This document shows positions 1 to 9,900 of a DNA stretch of 15,976 nucleotides, one piece after another. The position numbers and the translations under genes were made by a program. Position 1 is the first letter of the stretch, and every line of letters begins with the position of its first letter. The notes beneath the pieces were generated by a model. The model was not told the DNA's origin. It searched no databases and worked only from the letters and a program-made list of their open reading frames with translations. Source of the stretch: Nanobdellota archaeon (GTDB lineage Archaea > Nanobdellota > Nanobdellia > Woesearchaeales > B3-WOES); NCBI GenBank assembly GCA_023131705.1, contig JAGLZG010000133.1, positions 1 through 15,976 on the forward strand, read 5' to 3'.

Positions 1-3000
1 AATATCTGAAGAAACATTGAAAAATATTCTTTGGTAAGCAAAATTTTCATATACATCATTAATAAAAACTTCAAACCAATAATTTTTGCCTCTTTCTAGA
101 GGTTCTTCTGCTACTCCATTAATATTATATTGAACAGATGTTTCTGTTAAAGGCAAATTTATATGCCAGATTTCTGCATCTGAGCTATTGCTTACTTTAA
201 TAAAATAATGACCTTGATTATTAACTGCTGAGCTTGCATTGGTCCAGGTAAAAATCGGCTCTAATTTAGTTATAGTAGACATATGTTGAGGGTAGGTTAT
301 ATTTGGACCGGATTCAACTAGGCTTTCTATGTTATCATTGATTTCTTCTGTATAGCTATCATTATAAAGTAAATGGAAGGTATAAACATCTCCAATATTG
401 GGTTTAATTGTTGAAAAATTAGAAAAATAATCTTCTCCACCTTTTCCCAGAGTTACAGTAGTAATCCCAGGACCTGTTACATTAGCTGCTATAAGTTCTT
501 TATCATCACATTCACTTTTTGCACTCATCCATAAAAAGTAATTATCATTCCATGGATTAACATTATGGCCTGTAGAGGCAGATACCTGTGATCTTCCTTG
601 GTTTCCATACATTGTCCAGTTATTATTTTCCTTTTTCCATATTTCTTTTAAAAAAGACTCAGTATCTTGTTCTGTAATGCCATCACTATTGCGCTTTCCT
701 GACCAGTTGCGGTTTATTATAACAAAAGCAAAAGAGTCTGAAATTGTTATATTAAGAATTTCTAAATCTATCCCTAAATCATGATAATTATCAAAAAGAT
801 GTTGGATGTTATCTCTAAAGTTACTATAATTTTCACATTCATCAAAATATTCTGGAGAAACATGATACATGAATGAGGTTATATTCTCTGCTTTGAAGGC
901 TGTTTCTAATGCGTTGTAATTGTTTGTTATTTGCTGTTTGTCATTTTGATAACTAACACCACCAACAGTAGCGTTTATTAATTCCATTGAGTAATTCCAA
1001 ACATCCAAATCGTCCCCTGGACAATATTCACTTTCATTTCCTATTTCTCTAATTATTCCTATCTTGTATGCTAACCAGTTAACTGCACTATCAGTGCCAT
1101 AGCAGCCATCATCATCAAACCAATTGTTTGTGCATGTAAATTTAAGGGCTTCAAATGTTCCTGCTGGTACTGTTATATTCTCTATGCCTAGTAAAGTTAA
1201 GATTGTTGTTTCATTGCCTGTCCATGCTGGACTTACATTTCCTTCTTCATAACCAGTATAATTTGCAAAGTCCTGGTGGGTCTGGCCTGTACTCATCTCA
1301 ACAGGAGCGTTCATAATTGGGGTAGAATACACTTCATATTCAGTGCCATTATCATACACCCATTTATAATCCATCAATCCTTCTGGAGCCCATTGCAAAG
1401 CATCATACTCCCAGCCATAATAACCATAATAAAAGTACATTTTCACAGCATCTACACTACCAAATGTCTCTGTTCCGTTTATAAGAACTATTTCTGTTTC
1501 ATTATACCCATCCCTAATAGTAGAGTAAGTCCATGTATCTCCTTGGTTTAGCGGGTAATAATCTGATAAATTATAGGTATTTGCAGGAGTATCTACAATT
1601 GTCACATTAATCTTTCCAGTCTCATTTGTTTCAACATCAGGCAGATTAGATTCATAGATAGTATAAAAAAGCCAGCTTGAATTAATCTCTCCAGTTGCAT
1701 TTACTATCCATGTCTGGTTGCATGTGCTTTGATTGGTCATGTTTGTGCAATTAGATGGGTTTTGGCTGATTGTGTAGAACGGGCTTCCTGTATTCATTGG
1801 AATCTTTCCTTTATCACTGTTATAATCATAAACAGAAAAATTAGCATCATCATTGTCATAGTAGCCACCACTACCACATTCTCCTTCAACAATAAGCCAT
1901 CCAGTAATACATCTAACCTGATGTTCCCCTTCTACATTGTCTGGAACAAATTTAACAGAATAATTATAACAAGAGTAAACCTGAGAAACATAATGTTTTT
2001 TCTCCCAAGTTCCTGTTGGACTATTTCTATAATAGATGTATAACCTATCGTTGGTATAAGCCTCTCCACAATTTAGGCCTTTTATAATGACATTGCATAT
2101 AACTTCAATTTCTTCTCCAAACTCTAATCCTGATTTATCCAGGTACACTTCATCTATTGAATGATCTCCTCCTAAACCAGAACTACAGTTATCAAAAGTA
2201 TTGTCAAAAGATTCAGGGGGACCTTCTGAACAATCTCCACCCCATATCTCAGAACAGGTTGTTGGTTGAGACTGGGATAGAGGTAAAGTTAAAGTAGCAT
2301 TTACATCACCACAATAACCATTAATACAGTTTACGCCTGTGCTGAAATTAAAAAATTCATTTTTAGTTACATTTATTGATGATGTTGGGCTTATTAAATA
2401 AGATTGCAATCTTGCTTGTTTGTTAAGAGGCCTTATTGTATCTTCAACAGCATAAACATAATCCTGATATTCTATATCCCCATAATTCATTTTAGCATAA
2501 CCACTATCACCCCATCCAGTGCCCCATGAATTTTTTACAATCCAGTAACTTCCTGTGTCATTCCAGCCGACTAAAACAATGGCATGGTCTAGGCCAGTAA
2601 GATTAGCATCTGATTGGTCATAAATTCCACCAAAATAATATGTAAACATCTCTCCAGAATCAATGGCAATAGATAAAGGCCCATAGTCCATTAAAGCCTG
2701 TTTATAAGCTGCTGTTGTGTTTGGAGTTACTTTATGATAATTTGTTATTTTAGCTGCTCTGTCTTGCCAATCTCCACAAAGATTACAAGGATATTCCACA
2801 TCACAATTATAAGGAGAAGAAGTCCATGAATGACAACCAAGATAGCTAAAGCAATCTTCATCAGCAATTCCTGTATCCCTTGTATAACCAAGAGCAGTAA
2901 TAGGTGATCCACCATTGCAACCATCATCACAACCGCCACCACTACAGCAGCTATCACCATCTGAAACTAATTGCTGCTCAGATAAGTCATAATCTAAATT

Positions 3001-3714
3001 AGGGTCATTATAGTCAATATTGAATTTTGCTTCAACAGCGCCAACAGCTGAAAAAGCCCAGCAAGAGCCACAATCACCTTGGTTTTTAACAGGAGTCATC
3101 CAATTTTTATTGCTATAATTTCTCCAATCAAATAAAGAATGTGGATCTCCAATAGGTGGATTTCCTAAACCATTTCCTTCTGCACCACCTGATTCAATCC
3201 CTTTAGTTTCAGATATTGCGTTTAAAGGTTTTTCAGGTTTGTCGTCTTTGATATTTTTACCTTCTTCTTGTTCCATTATATATGCTTTTGCATCTATCAA
3301 AGATTCTCCTTTTTCTTTCATTAATTCATGCATAGATATTCTTTCTTCTGCTACACTTATTCCAAACAAAGGTTTAATTTTATCAAGAAAAGTCTTTTTA
3401 GAAACACAAACAGCATATTCTATTGAATAAGTCCCTTTATCTATTTTTTCTGTTTCTATATCATAGCCATTTTGAGCGCAGTAAGAATATTGTTTTCCAA
3501 CCTTGCCTTTGAAGAAATCCCATGCCTTAAGTTCAACTCGTGGTTTTACAATACATTTTCCTGTTTCTCCCTGAGGTGTTTTTTCTATTTCATAATCATA
3601 ACCTAGTTTATTGCAGTAAACAGCAGAAGGATTGGGGATAGCAGTTACACTAAAGCTTAAAATCATTAAAAATAGTGCAAATATTATCAATAAAATACTT
3701 TTTCTTATTTTAAT
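1..3714 (-). CDS. Secreted multidomain papain-family (C1A) cysteine peptidase, C-terminus cut by window edge
   Basis: The frame is open from a TAG at 3723-3721 to base 1 (at least 1238 codons), so the C-terminus is missing. Numbering is from the first in-frame codon after that stop (ATT, 3714). Residues 1-25 form a signal peptide (KIRK, then a hydrophobic core). Residues 26-72 match DUF333 (NPSAVYC, G..GKC, W.FFKG), with a partial second Cys unit to about 103. Residues 192-415 are a C1A peptidase: Gln212 and Cys218 in QGDCGSCWAFS, the CNGG motif, His377 in LDHA, Asn395 in KNSWG. A Cys-rich beta region follows to about 700, then a YPLNQGDTW...VPAGTFEALK domain (718-898), an NTF2/SnoaL-like domain (about 925-1041) and an FN3-like sandwich (about 1135-1236). 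It probably cleaves proteins outside the cell. The start is unresolved: TTG at 3690 is the first conventional in-frame start but would remove the basic signal region. Confidence 0.88.
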   Translation of the reverse strand, partial: MKIRKSILLIIFALFLMILSFSVTAIPNPSAVYCNKLGYDYEIEKTPQGETGKCIVKPRVELKAWDFFKGKVGKQYSYCAQNGYDIETEKIDKGTYSIEYAVCVSKKTFLDKIKPLFGISVAEERISMHELMKEKGESLIDAKAYIMEQEEGKNIKDDKPEKPLNAISETKGIESGGAEGNGLGNPPIGDPHSLFDWRNYSNKNWMTPVKNQGDCGSCWAFSAVGAVEAKFNIDYNDPNLDYDLSEQQLVSDGDSCCSGGGCDDGCNGGSPITALGYTRDTGIADEDCFSYLGCHSWTSSPYNCDVEYPCNLCGDWQDRAAKITNYHKVTPNTTAAYKQALMDYGPLSIAIDSGEMFTYYFGGIYDQSDANLTGLDHAIVLVGWNDTGSYWIVKNSWGTGWGDSGYAKMNYGDIEYQDYVYAVEDTIRPLNKQARLQSYLISPTSSINVTKNEFFNFSTGVNCINGYCGDVNATLTLPLSQSQPTTCSEIWGGDCSEGPPESFDNTFDNCSSGLGGDHSIDEVYLDKSGLEFGEEIEVICNVIIKGLNCGEAYTNDRLYIYYRNSPTGTWEKKHYVSQVYSCYNYSVKFVPDNVEGEHQVRCITGWLIVEGECGSGGYYDNDDANFSVYDYNSDKGKIPMNTGSPFYTISQNPSNCTNMTNQSTCNQTWIVNATGEINSSWLFYTIYESNLPDVETNETGKINVTIVDTPANTYNLSDYYPLNQGDTWTYSTIRDGYNETEIVLINGTETFGSVDAVKMYFYYGYYGWEYDALQWAPEGLMDYKWVYDNGTEYEVYSTPIMNAPVEMSTGQTHQDFANYTGYEEGNVSPAWTGNETTILTLLGIENITVPAGTFEALKFTCTNNWFDDDGCYGTDSAVNWLAYKIGIIREIGNESEYCPGDDLDVWNYSMELINATVGGVSYQNDKQQITNNYNALETAFKAENITSFMYHVSPEYFDECENYSNFRDNIQHLFDNYHDLGIDLEILNITISDSFAFVIINRNWSGKRNSDGITEQDTESFLKEIWKKENNNWTMYGNQGRSQVSASTGHNVNPWNDNYFLWMSAKSECDDKELIAANVTGPGITTVTLGKGGEDYFSNFSTIKPNIGDVYTFHLLYNDSYTEEINDNIESLVESGPNITYPQHMSTITKLEPIFTWTNASSAVNNQGHYFIKVSNSSDAEIWHINLPLTETSVQYNINGVAEEPLERGKNYWFEVFINDVYENFAYQRIFFNVSSDI

Positions 3715-3742
3715 CCCCCACTAACTTAGAAATAGTCTTTTG

Positions 3743-3750
3743 TATATAAA
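3743..3750 (-). promoter_or_regulatory. Archaeal TATA box for the C1A peptidase gene
   Basis: On the minus strand this reads TTTATATA. It lies in the only gap (3715-3780) between the GWNL protein and the peptidase gene. Exactly 21 nt separate it from a GTG at 3721-3719, the spacing expected when transcription starts at the initiator codon. This suggests the peptidase gene has its own promoter instead of relying on the upstream operon. Confidence 0.6.
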
Positions 3751-3780
3751 ATTATCTATGGGTTAATAGTAAATTTGGGA

Positions 3781-5691
3781 TTAACATACCTTAACCCAAT
3801 AGCCATAACCTGGAATTAATTTTTTTAGTGTGTTTAAGAAGGAAGGTTTGTCTGGAGCATAGCTTAACCATGAATTGTTTATGTATGTGAATATTGTATG
3901 ATTTTTTAAGTCAGAATTATTTATTTCTGTTTCATTTAAGCTGGGGTAGCCAATTAAGTTCCATCCTTGAAATAATGGGATATTAGCAAGCATCGGCCAC
4001 TCATCTCCCGTAATATTCAATGTTGTGTTCTCTGAAACCTTAAGCCATGCTCCACCTCTTGAATCAAAAGGTCCTTCAAAGGTAAATGGATTTGCTTCAA
4101 AAAATTCTTTTTCTTTATTGTCATAAGAGAATAATGAAACAAAATACGGTTCTATTGGATTGAATACTTCTGTTATGTTTGTAAAGTTTAATGGAGATGA
4201 GATTAAGTTCCAGCCTTTTGACAGACTAATGTTAAACCCTATAAGTGCTTCCCCTAAATCTTTTGTAAACAGATTATTGCTCTCATTACTTTCTTCTATA
4301 TTATCATCATAGTCAACAATAGCGTATAGTTTTGAAATGTTTGATGTATTAACATCATAAGTGAGTATTTCTGAATCACCCTGGGCCAGATAAGACAATA
4401 ACCCTTCTTCAATAGAATTAAAGTCATCATCAAATAATTCTATATTGAATGCAAATGCGCATCCTTCTCCCTGATTAGATAGATTTATCTCAACATTAGT
4501 TTCATTCTTTATCTTCAAACTTTTAATAACCAAATCAGGCATAGAAGGCCTTTCAAAATCATCATAAGTATAATTGCCTGTTGTATATGGTGTAGAGACA
4601 GAATCCAAGGTTATATTATCTTTGCTTAATTCAACATAATTTAATACATAAGGGCTGTTTATTTTGCTGTTGTAGATATAGGTTCCATTTATCCTGAAAC
4701 TAACTTTCTGATCTGAAGCATTTAGATTAAACTCCCTGCTTATTTTCTTTACATAATTATCATATAAATCATCAAGCTCCAGCTCAATAGAATAAGCTCC
4801 AGATTCGTTTATGTCCAAGCTTATATTGATTTCAAGAAACTCAGACAGGTTATTGCCATTTAAATCTATCTTACCATCAGAATAAGAATCATTTAATATG
4901 CTTTGCCCAGCATCAAAATCATATAAATTATAATTTAAAGAATAATTAAAATCAAACTGGTAATTTATCCCATTTTTTATTGTTATTGAATATAACCTGG
5001 AATTATTTATCCTTTCTTTTCTTATCTCTTTTCCATCAAAGTCAATACTTATATTATTAGTTCCATTAATCAAAGAATAGTTCTTTTTTGAATTGATTGA
5101 CTTGCTGTTTGCTATCAAGGCATTAATCTCAAATGTTCCATTTACTGTTGAATTGATTATTGCATTTATTCTTAGTATTTCGTATTTGCTATCAGTATCG
5201 TTATCTATTGGTTCATAAGAATTAATTTCTATGTTTACATCTGGTTTTTCATATTCGTTATTGTCAAAACTGAAATTATAAACAGTATTATTCCTATAAA
5301 TAGTCAAATAATTTTCCTGTATTGTCAGGCTCAGATTATAAGTTCCGTTTTGCAGTAATTTAGCATTATAATAAAGAGGAACTGTATTTTGTCCACTCTC
5401 TAAATAATAAGTATCACTTATGGTTGTAATCAAAGCACCATCTCTATACAAATCTCCAATGAATGTGTAGTTGCTTTCATTATTGTTTATTGTTATGTTT
5501 ATGATTAGATAATCAGATAGATTATTGCCATCAGTATCATTGCCATAATGGGTAAAACCAGTTATATTTATTTGGTCAGAAGAATAATCATAATCATAAG
5601 AGTTGATTAATTCTTCTAAAGTAACCGAATAAGCTACAGGTAGAACTAGTAAAAAGAAGAAAAAATAAGTTAAGGTTGTTTTTGGGTTCAT
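3781..5691 (-). CDS. Secreted CARDB / GWNL-repeat surface glycoprotein
   Basis: This 636-aa protein begins with a signal peptide (MNPKTTLTY, then a Phe/Leu-rich core ending near AYS). Residues 20-380 hold beta-sandwich-like repeats, each with a 'D.D...NLS..L.INI...' pattern. Residues 384-480 are a CARDB adhesion module (PDLVI.., ending DYDDNIEESNESNN). The C-terminus has two GWNL units, GWNLISSP near 490 and GWNLIGYP near 574, closing with PGYGYWVKVC, a terminal pattern known from archaeal and bacterial surface proteins. About forty N-x-S/T sequons are visible, consistent with N-glycosylation. No catalytic motif was found and no C-terminal membrane anchor is present. It is the last gene of a tight minus-strand series, 6 nt after the preceding stop. 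A structural or adhesive role is inferred. Confidence 0.85.
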   Translation of the reverse strand: MNPKTTLTYFFFFLLVLPVAYSVTLEELINSYDYDYSSDQINITGFTHYGNDTDGNNLSDYLIINITINNNESNYTFIGDLYRDGALITTISDTYYLESGQNTVPLYYNAKLLQNGTYNLSLTIQENYLTIYRNNTVYNFSFDNNEYEKPDVNIEINSYEPIDNDTDSKYEILRINAIINSTVNGTFEINALIANSKSINSKKNYSLINGTNNISIDFDGKEIRKERINNSRLYSITIKNGINYQFDFNYSLNYNLYDFDAGQSILNDSYSDGKIDLNGNNLSEFLEINISLDINESGAYSIELELDDLYDNYVKKISREFNLNASDQKVSFRINGTYIYNSKINSPYVLNYVELSKDNITLDSVSTPYTTGNYTYDDFERPSMPDLVIKSLKIKNETNVEINLSNQGEGCAFAFNIELFDDDFNSIEEGLLSYLAQGDSEILTYDVNTSNISKLYAIVDYDDNIEESNESNNLFTKDLGEALIGFNISLSKGWNLISSPLNFTNITEVFNPIEPYFVSLFSYDNKEKEFFEANPFTFEGPFDSRGGAWLKVSENTTLNITGDEWPMLANIPLFQGWNLIGYPSLNETEINNSDLKNHTIFTYINNSWLSYAPDKPSFLNTLKKLIPGYGYWVKVC

Positions 5692-5697
5692 TGTTTT

Positions 5698-6087
5698 TTA
5701 TTTGGTTTTTTTGTATAAAATTCTATCAACAAGTATGACCAGCAAAGGTAGTATAATAATCGGCAAACCTAATAGTATCAAACCATGGAGTCCAAATTCT
5801 GATGATAATAAGATTACTAATATAAAGATGATAAGTAATGAACTGTATAGATAAGTCAACTTTGCTAATGTTGTTTTGAAATTTCTTTGTCTGAAAAAAA
5901 GGTAGGCATTAATAATTATCAACAGACTTAGGGAAAAATAAAGCATTTTATCAAAGCCTTCAAGGAATGCCAAACCAGAACTTCTCGTATTTGTAAGTAG
6001 TCTAGCGATATAACCTGCTAAAATAACAGCTAAATATGCCATAATGTTATTAAACAAGACTTCCAAAATAATATATCCTTTTTTCAT
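5698..6087 (-). CDS. Small four-helix membrane protein, unknown function
   Basis: This 129-aa protein has four hydrophobic segments at about 6-29, 45-66, 78-98 and 100-124. It starts with MKKG and ends in a basic tail (RILYKKTK), which suggests a cytoplasmic C-terminus. A GAGGT Shine-Dalgarno sequence stands 10 nt before the ATG. No family was recognised and there are no conserved polar residues inside the helices that would suggest transport or catalysis. It is the fourth gene of the operon, 50 nt after the 114-aa gene and 6 nt before the GWNL protein. It may anchor, assemble or export the large secreted products of the same operon, but that is inference from position only. Confidence 0.75.
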   Translation of the reverse strand: MKKGYIILEVLFNNIMAYLAVILAGYIARLLTNTRSSGLAFLEGFDKMLYFSLSLLIIINAYLFFRQRNFKTTLAKLTYLYSSLLIIFILVILLSSEFGLHGLILLGLPIIILPLLVILVDRILYKKTK

Positions 6088-6097
6088 TTTTTTATTG

Positions 6098-6102
6098 ACC
6101 TC
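6098..6102 (-). promoter_or_regulatory. Shine-Dalgarno site (GAGGT) for the 129-aa membrane protein
   Basis: On the minus strand GAGGT lies 10 nt before the ATG at 6087. It is the clearest ribosome site in this operon. The other internal genes are joined by overlap or very short spacers, so this gene, which follows the longest spacer (50 nt), seems to initiate independently. Confidence 0.5.
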
Positions 6103-6137
6103 TTTTAATAAATCTCTTTTGATAAACTATCTTTAAC

Positions 6138-6482
6138 TTACCAAAATCCCATAAATGCTAAAGCTAAATTTATTCCTAGCCACCAATAAATTGTAAGTGT
6201 GATTATTGCTATAACTATAATTAAAAACAATATTTTGAAAATCATCTCCTTCTTAAAGAATAATTTTTCATAAAACCATGTTAACAATAATCCTGATAGG
6301 GTTGTTTCAATTATTATAAATAAAGATGGACCTAAAAATTTCCATCTGAATAAATGATTTAACAACGATTTGTCTAACACTATATTAATTAAACTTAACA
6401 CAATCCCAATACCTAACCCAATAATTCCACCTATCAATTTTTTACTCATTCTTATTTTCTTCCAGATATTTGTTTCTTTCAT
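6138..6482 (-). CDS. Small membrane protein, unknown function
   Basis: This 114-aa protein has hydrophobic segments at about 17-36 (glycine-rich, LIGGIIGLGIGIVLSL), 50-70 and 79-112, the last long enough for one or two helices and ending in GFW. The N-terminus is basic. No family was recognised. The ATG at 6482 has no Shine-Dalgarno but lies only 10 nt past the stop of the 166-aa gene, so reinitiation by ribosomes leaving that gene is likely. An internal ATG 11 codons later (MSKKLIGG) is an alternative start. The bases just before its ATG (CAATAAAAA) match those before the 129-aa gene. Confidence 0.7.
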   Translation of the reverse strand: MKETNIWKKIRMSKKLIGGIIGLGIGIVLSLINIVLDKSLLNHLFRWKFLGPSLFIIIETTLSGLLLTWFYEKLFFKKEMIFKILFLIIVIAIITLTIYWWLGINLALAFMGFW

Positions 6483-6492
6483 TTTTTATTGA

Positions 6493-6993
6493 TTAAAAAA
6501 AATTAACATAAATGAAAATAAACGCTAAATACGCATATCCTACTTGGATTAAATAAAGAAAAAGAGAGTAAATCCACGGATCCCCACTCTCTTTTTCATT
6601 TAATTTCTTTAATTGATATGAATCTATAAATCCAGTTACAAAAAAACAAACTGCATAAGTAATAAGGATAGTTTTAACATGTAAAGTAAGTAAAGCCTCA
6701 AAACCTATTTGTTTTTCAAAAAATGTTAAGATGAAAAGTATTGAAAAAACAAATAACAGTATAGCAGATGATACAGATAAACCGTTTATCGAATAAATTA
6801 TCTTTTCCTGATATAAGCTTATTTTCTTTGAATAAATTAAAACATATAAAGAAGGCAACACAGATACAATTAAAATTAATAAAAAAGGAAATAATCTTAC
6901 ATGATAATCCATTATCTTATTAAAAACCAACACATAAAACATACACAAAGTAAATATAGATACTATTTTTATCAAAAATTGTTTTTTATTCAT
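6493..6993 (-). CDS. Five-helix membrane protein, unknown function
   Basis: This 166-aa protein has hydrophobic segments at about 8-27, 34-54, 69-92, 104-127 and 141-164. A polar cytoplasm-like loop (YQLKKLNEKESGDPW) separates helices 4 and 5. No family was recognised. Its ATG overlaps the TGA of the large hydrolase gene by 4 nt (ATGA at 6993-6990), a standard sign of translational coupling, so the two are made from one message. The coupling makes it a reasonable candidate membrane partner for the hydrolase, though nothing in its own sequence shows that. Confidence 0.78.
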   Translation of the reverse strand: MNKKQFLIKIVSIFTLCMFYVLVFNKIMDYHVRLFPFLLILIVSVLPSLYVLIYSKKISLYQEKIIYSINGLSVSSAILLFVFSILFILTFFEKQIGFEALLTLHVKTILITYAVCFFVTGFIDSYQLKKLNEKESGDPWIYSLFLYLIQVGYAYLAFIFIYVNFF

Positions 6994-9900
6994 TCTAACA
7001 CCTCTTTAATTCCTTTTTTCACGTCCCTCTTAGTTCTAAGGGAAGCATGATTGTAAATAATAAAATTCCATTTATTCCCATACACAATCCCTTCTTTATT
7101 CCCACTATTAATGCTTGTTGCACCATCTAAAATCCTATCCTGATCTTCAATCCCTACTACAGTATCTTGTGGATTCGTATTAAAAAGGTACAATTTATCA
7201 AGATTAACATTGCTTAGATCAATTGTACTATCTTCTTCCAACGCCAATTGATTATAAAAACTTAATAAGTTTCTAGAAATTTTCTCATCTTCAAATATAG
7301 CTGTTATTGTAATAATATCACTAATTAGACCACCACCATATTCTATTAACCTATTCAGGTAACTAACTTTTTTAATGTGGGTTTCTCCACTTTGGTTAAT
7401 CTTGCTCATTGCATAATTACCATTTGTATCATTTACAAATTGATTCTCAATTTTCTTCCTAACTAATCCAGTGAAAATTGTATCATCATTCAGTGTTGTA
7501 GGACAAGCAACGCTTATAAACTTGTCAACTGGGCTATTTGTTGTATAAATTTCATTTAAAGAACTCAATGCAACTCTTGCTCCATTGCTATGCCCTATAT
7601 AATGAACTTTATCTTTTTCACTTATTGACTTTATTCCCTCAATATAAGCAGGCCAAACATTATCAGTCAAATCATCATAAGTATAATCTGGACAAGTATC
7701 ACATTCCATATCAGGTCCCCCTGTGATCTCTATTAACCAAACATCCTTGCCTTCATCTGATAATTCACCACCAAGCTCTTCCCATGCACTAATATCAGAC
7801 CATATTCCCCCAGCCATCACAACAGGATAGTCATCATTTGGGTTTTTCCAATCTAAGAATATCTGGTTGTGTTCAGGATCTAGATGAGTATACCTTAGAT
7901 TAATATTTTGACCGGAAATTGTTGTTGTAAAGTTACCATCTTCTTCATTATACATCTCCCCTTCCAAAGATTTCCTAACAATTTCCTTAAACTCATCACT
8001 ATCCTTCTTATAATAAGGCAGATTATCATCAGTATGCAGATAATCATAAACAGCAATAGCATCTTCATCTTCTTCATCTAAAAAAATCGCATTTCCTGTT
8101 GTTTTAAAAGAATCCTGCTCTTTGATAAACTTTTTAGAAGCAGCAATAAAACCATCAACATCATTAGCTTCTATATAAATCTCCTTTTTGCCATCTTTAA
8201 TTGTGTTACCTATAACACCGCAATAAGGCTTATCACAAACTTTATCCTCAAATTTAATAGCACCCCCATAAAATCCCCATCCTTTGTCCTCCAATGTTGC
8301 AAAATGCCATACAATAAGAGGATTATGCCTGGCAATCAATATCTTAACATCAGCCTCATCCGGATTGTTAACAATGACACCATCCTCAATATTATTTTTA
8401 ACATAATTCCCTATCTCACTGCTGGAAGGGGGGACATCAGCTTCAACATAATACTTTAAAGTTCCAACATACTCCTTGTGCACATTATTATTGCTTTCAT
8501 CACTCTCATCTATCTTATCATCAGGGTCAACAATCACATAAACAATATGACCTTCATCCAGTTCCCAATTAATACTGGCTGTTTTAGAACCAGAAGCAGG
8601 GATAGAGCTAATATTAACTGTAGTTTTTTTGACCAGATTACTGTTATGAGTATCTAGAAATTTGACTTCTACATTACTTGCAGAACTTTCCCCATTATTT
8701 TTAATTAGAACAGACACATTTACATTGTTATTTTGTTTAATAAAAGATATATCAGAAGAATCCACAGATAAATCCAGCATAGTTTCACAAATAGAACCTT
8801 TTAATTTTATTAGCCAGAAATCATAATAATCTACTCCGAATGATCCTGTATATCCGGCTACAATGTAGCCATTATCAGATGTTTGCTGGATTGAATAAGC
8901 ATAATCATTACTAGAGCCACCAAAAGTTTTACTCCATTCTTGATTTCCATTTAAATCTGTTTTTATAAGCCAGAAATCAGAACTTCCTGCTCCGAATGAT
9001 TTGGTATATCCGGCTACAATGTAGCCATTATCAGATGTTTGCTGGACTGATTCAGCATAATCAGAATCAGAGCCGCCAAATGTTTTACTCCATTCTTGAT
9101 TTCCATTTAAATCTGTTTTTATAAGCCAGAAATCCTCATCACCTGCTCCGAATGATTTTGTATGTCCTGCTACAATATAACCATTATCAGATGTTTGCTG
9201 GACTGAATAAGCACGATCATCACTAGAGCCGCCAAATGTTTTACTCCATTCTTGATTTCCATTTACATCTGTTTTTATAAGCCAGAAATCATAACTTCCT
9301 GCAAATGAATATGTATCTCCAGCAACAATGTAACCATTATCAGATGTTTGCTGGACTGAATAAGCATGATCATAACCAGAGCGGCCAGATGTTTTACTCC
9401 ATTCTTGATTTCCATTTAAATCTGTTTTTATAAGCCAGAAATCAGAACCTCTTGCGAATGAAAATGTATATCCTGCTACAATGTAACCATTGTCATTTGT
9501 CTGCTGGATTGAACGAGCATAATCATGACTGGAACCGCCAAATGTTTTACTCCATTCTTGATTTCCATTTAAATCTGTTTTTACAAGCCAGAAATCACAA
9601 ATTCCTGCTCCGAATGAGTTTGTAGCTCCTGCTACAATGTAACCATTATCAGATGTTTGCTGGACTGAATAAGCATAATCATGACTGGAACCGCCAAATG
9701 TTTTACTCCATTCTTGATTTCCATTTAAATCTGTTTTTACAAGCCAGAAATCCTCATCACCTGCTGCGGATGATTTTGTGTATCCTGCTATAATGTAGCC
9801 ATTATCAGATGTTTGCTGGACTGAATAAGCACGATCATCACTAGAGCCGCCAAATGTTTTGTTCCATTCAACATCAGGCGATGTTTCCATAAGAAATAAG

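Noticed and set aside
1276..3430. Several short open frames (plus and minus) within the C1A peptidase gene
   Set aside because: All lie inside a continuous minus-strand frame with clear domain matches. The short products are His/Ile- or Val/Leu-rich shadows.
8798..9869. CRISPR-like array
   Set aside because: The regular repeats are 150-159 bp, in frame with the protein, and code for propeller blades. There are no short repeats separated by unique spacers.
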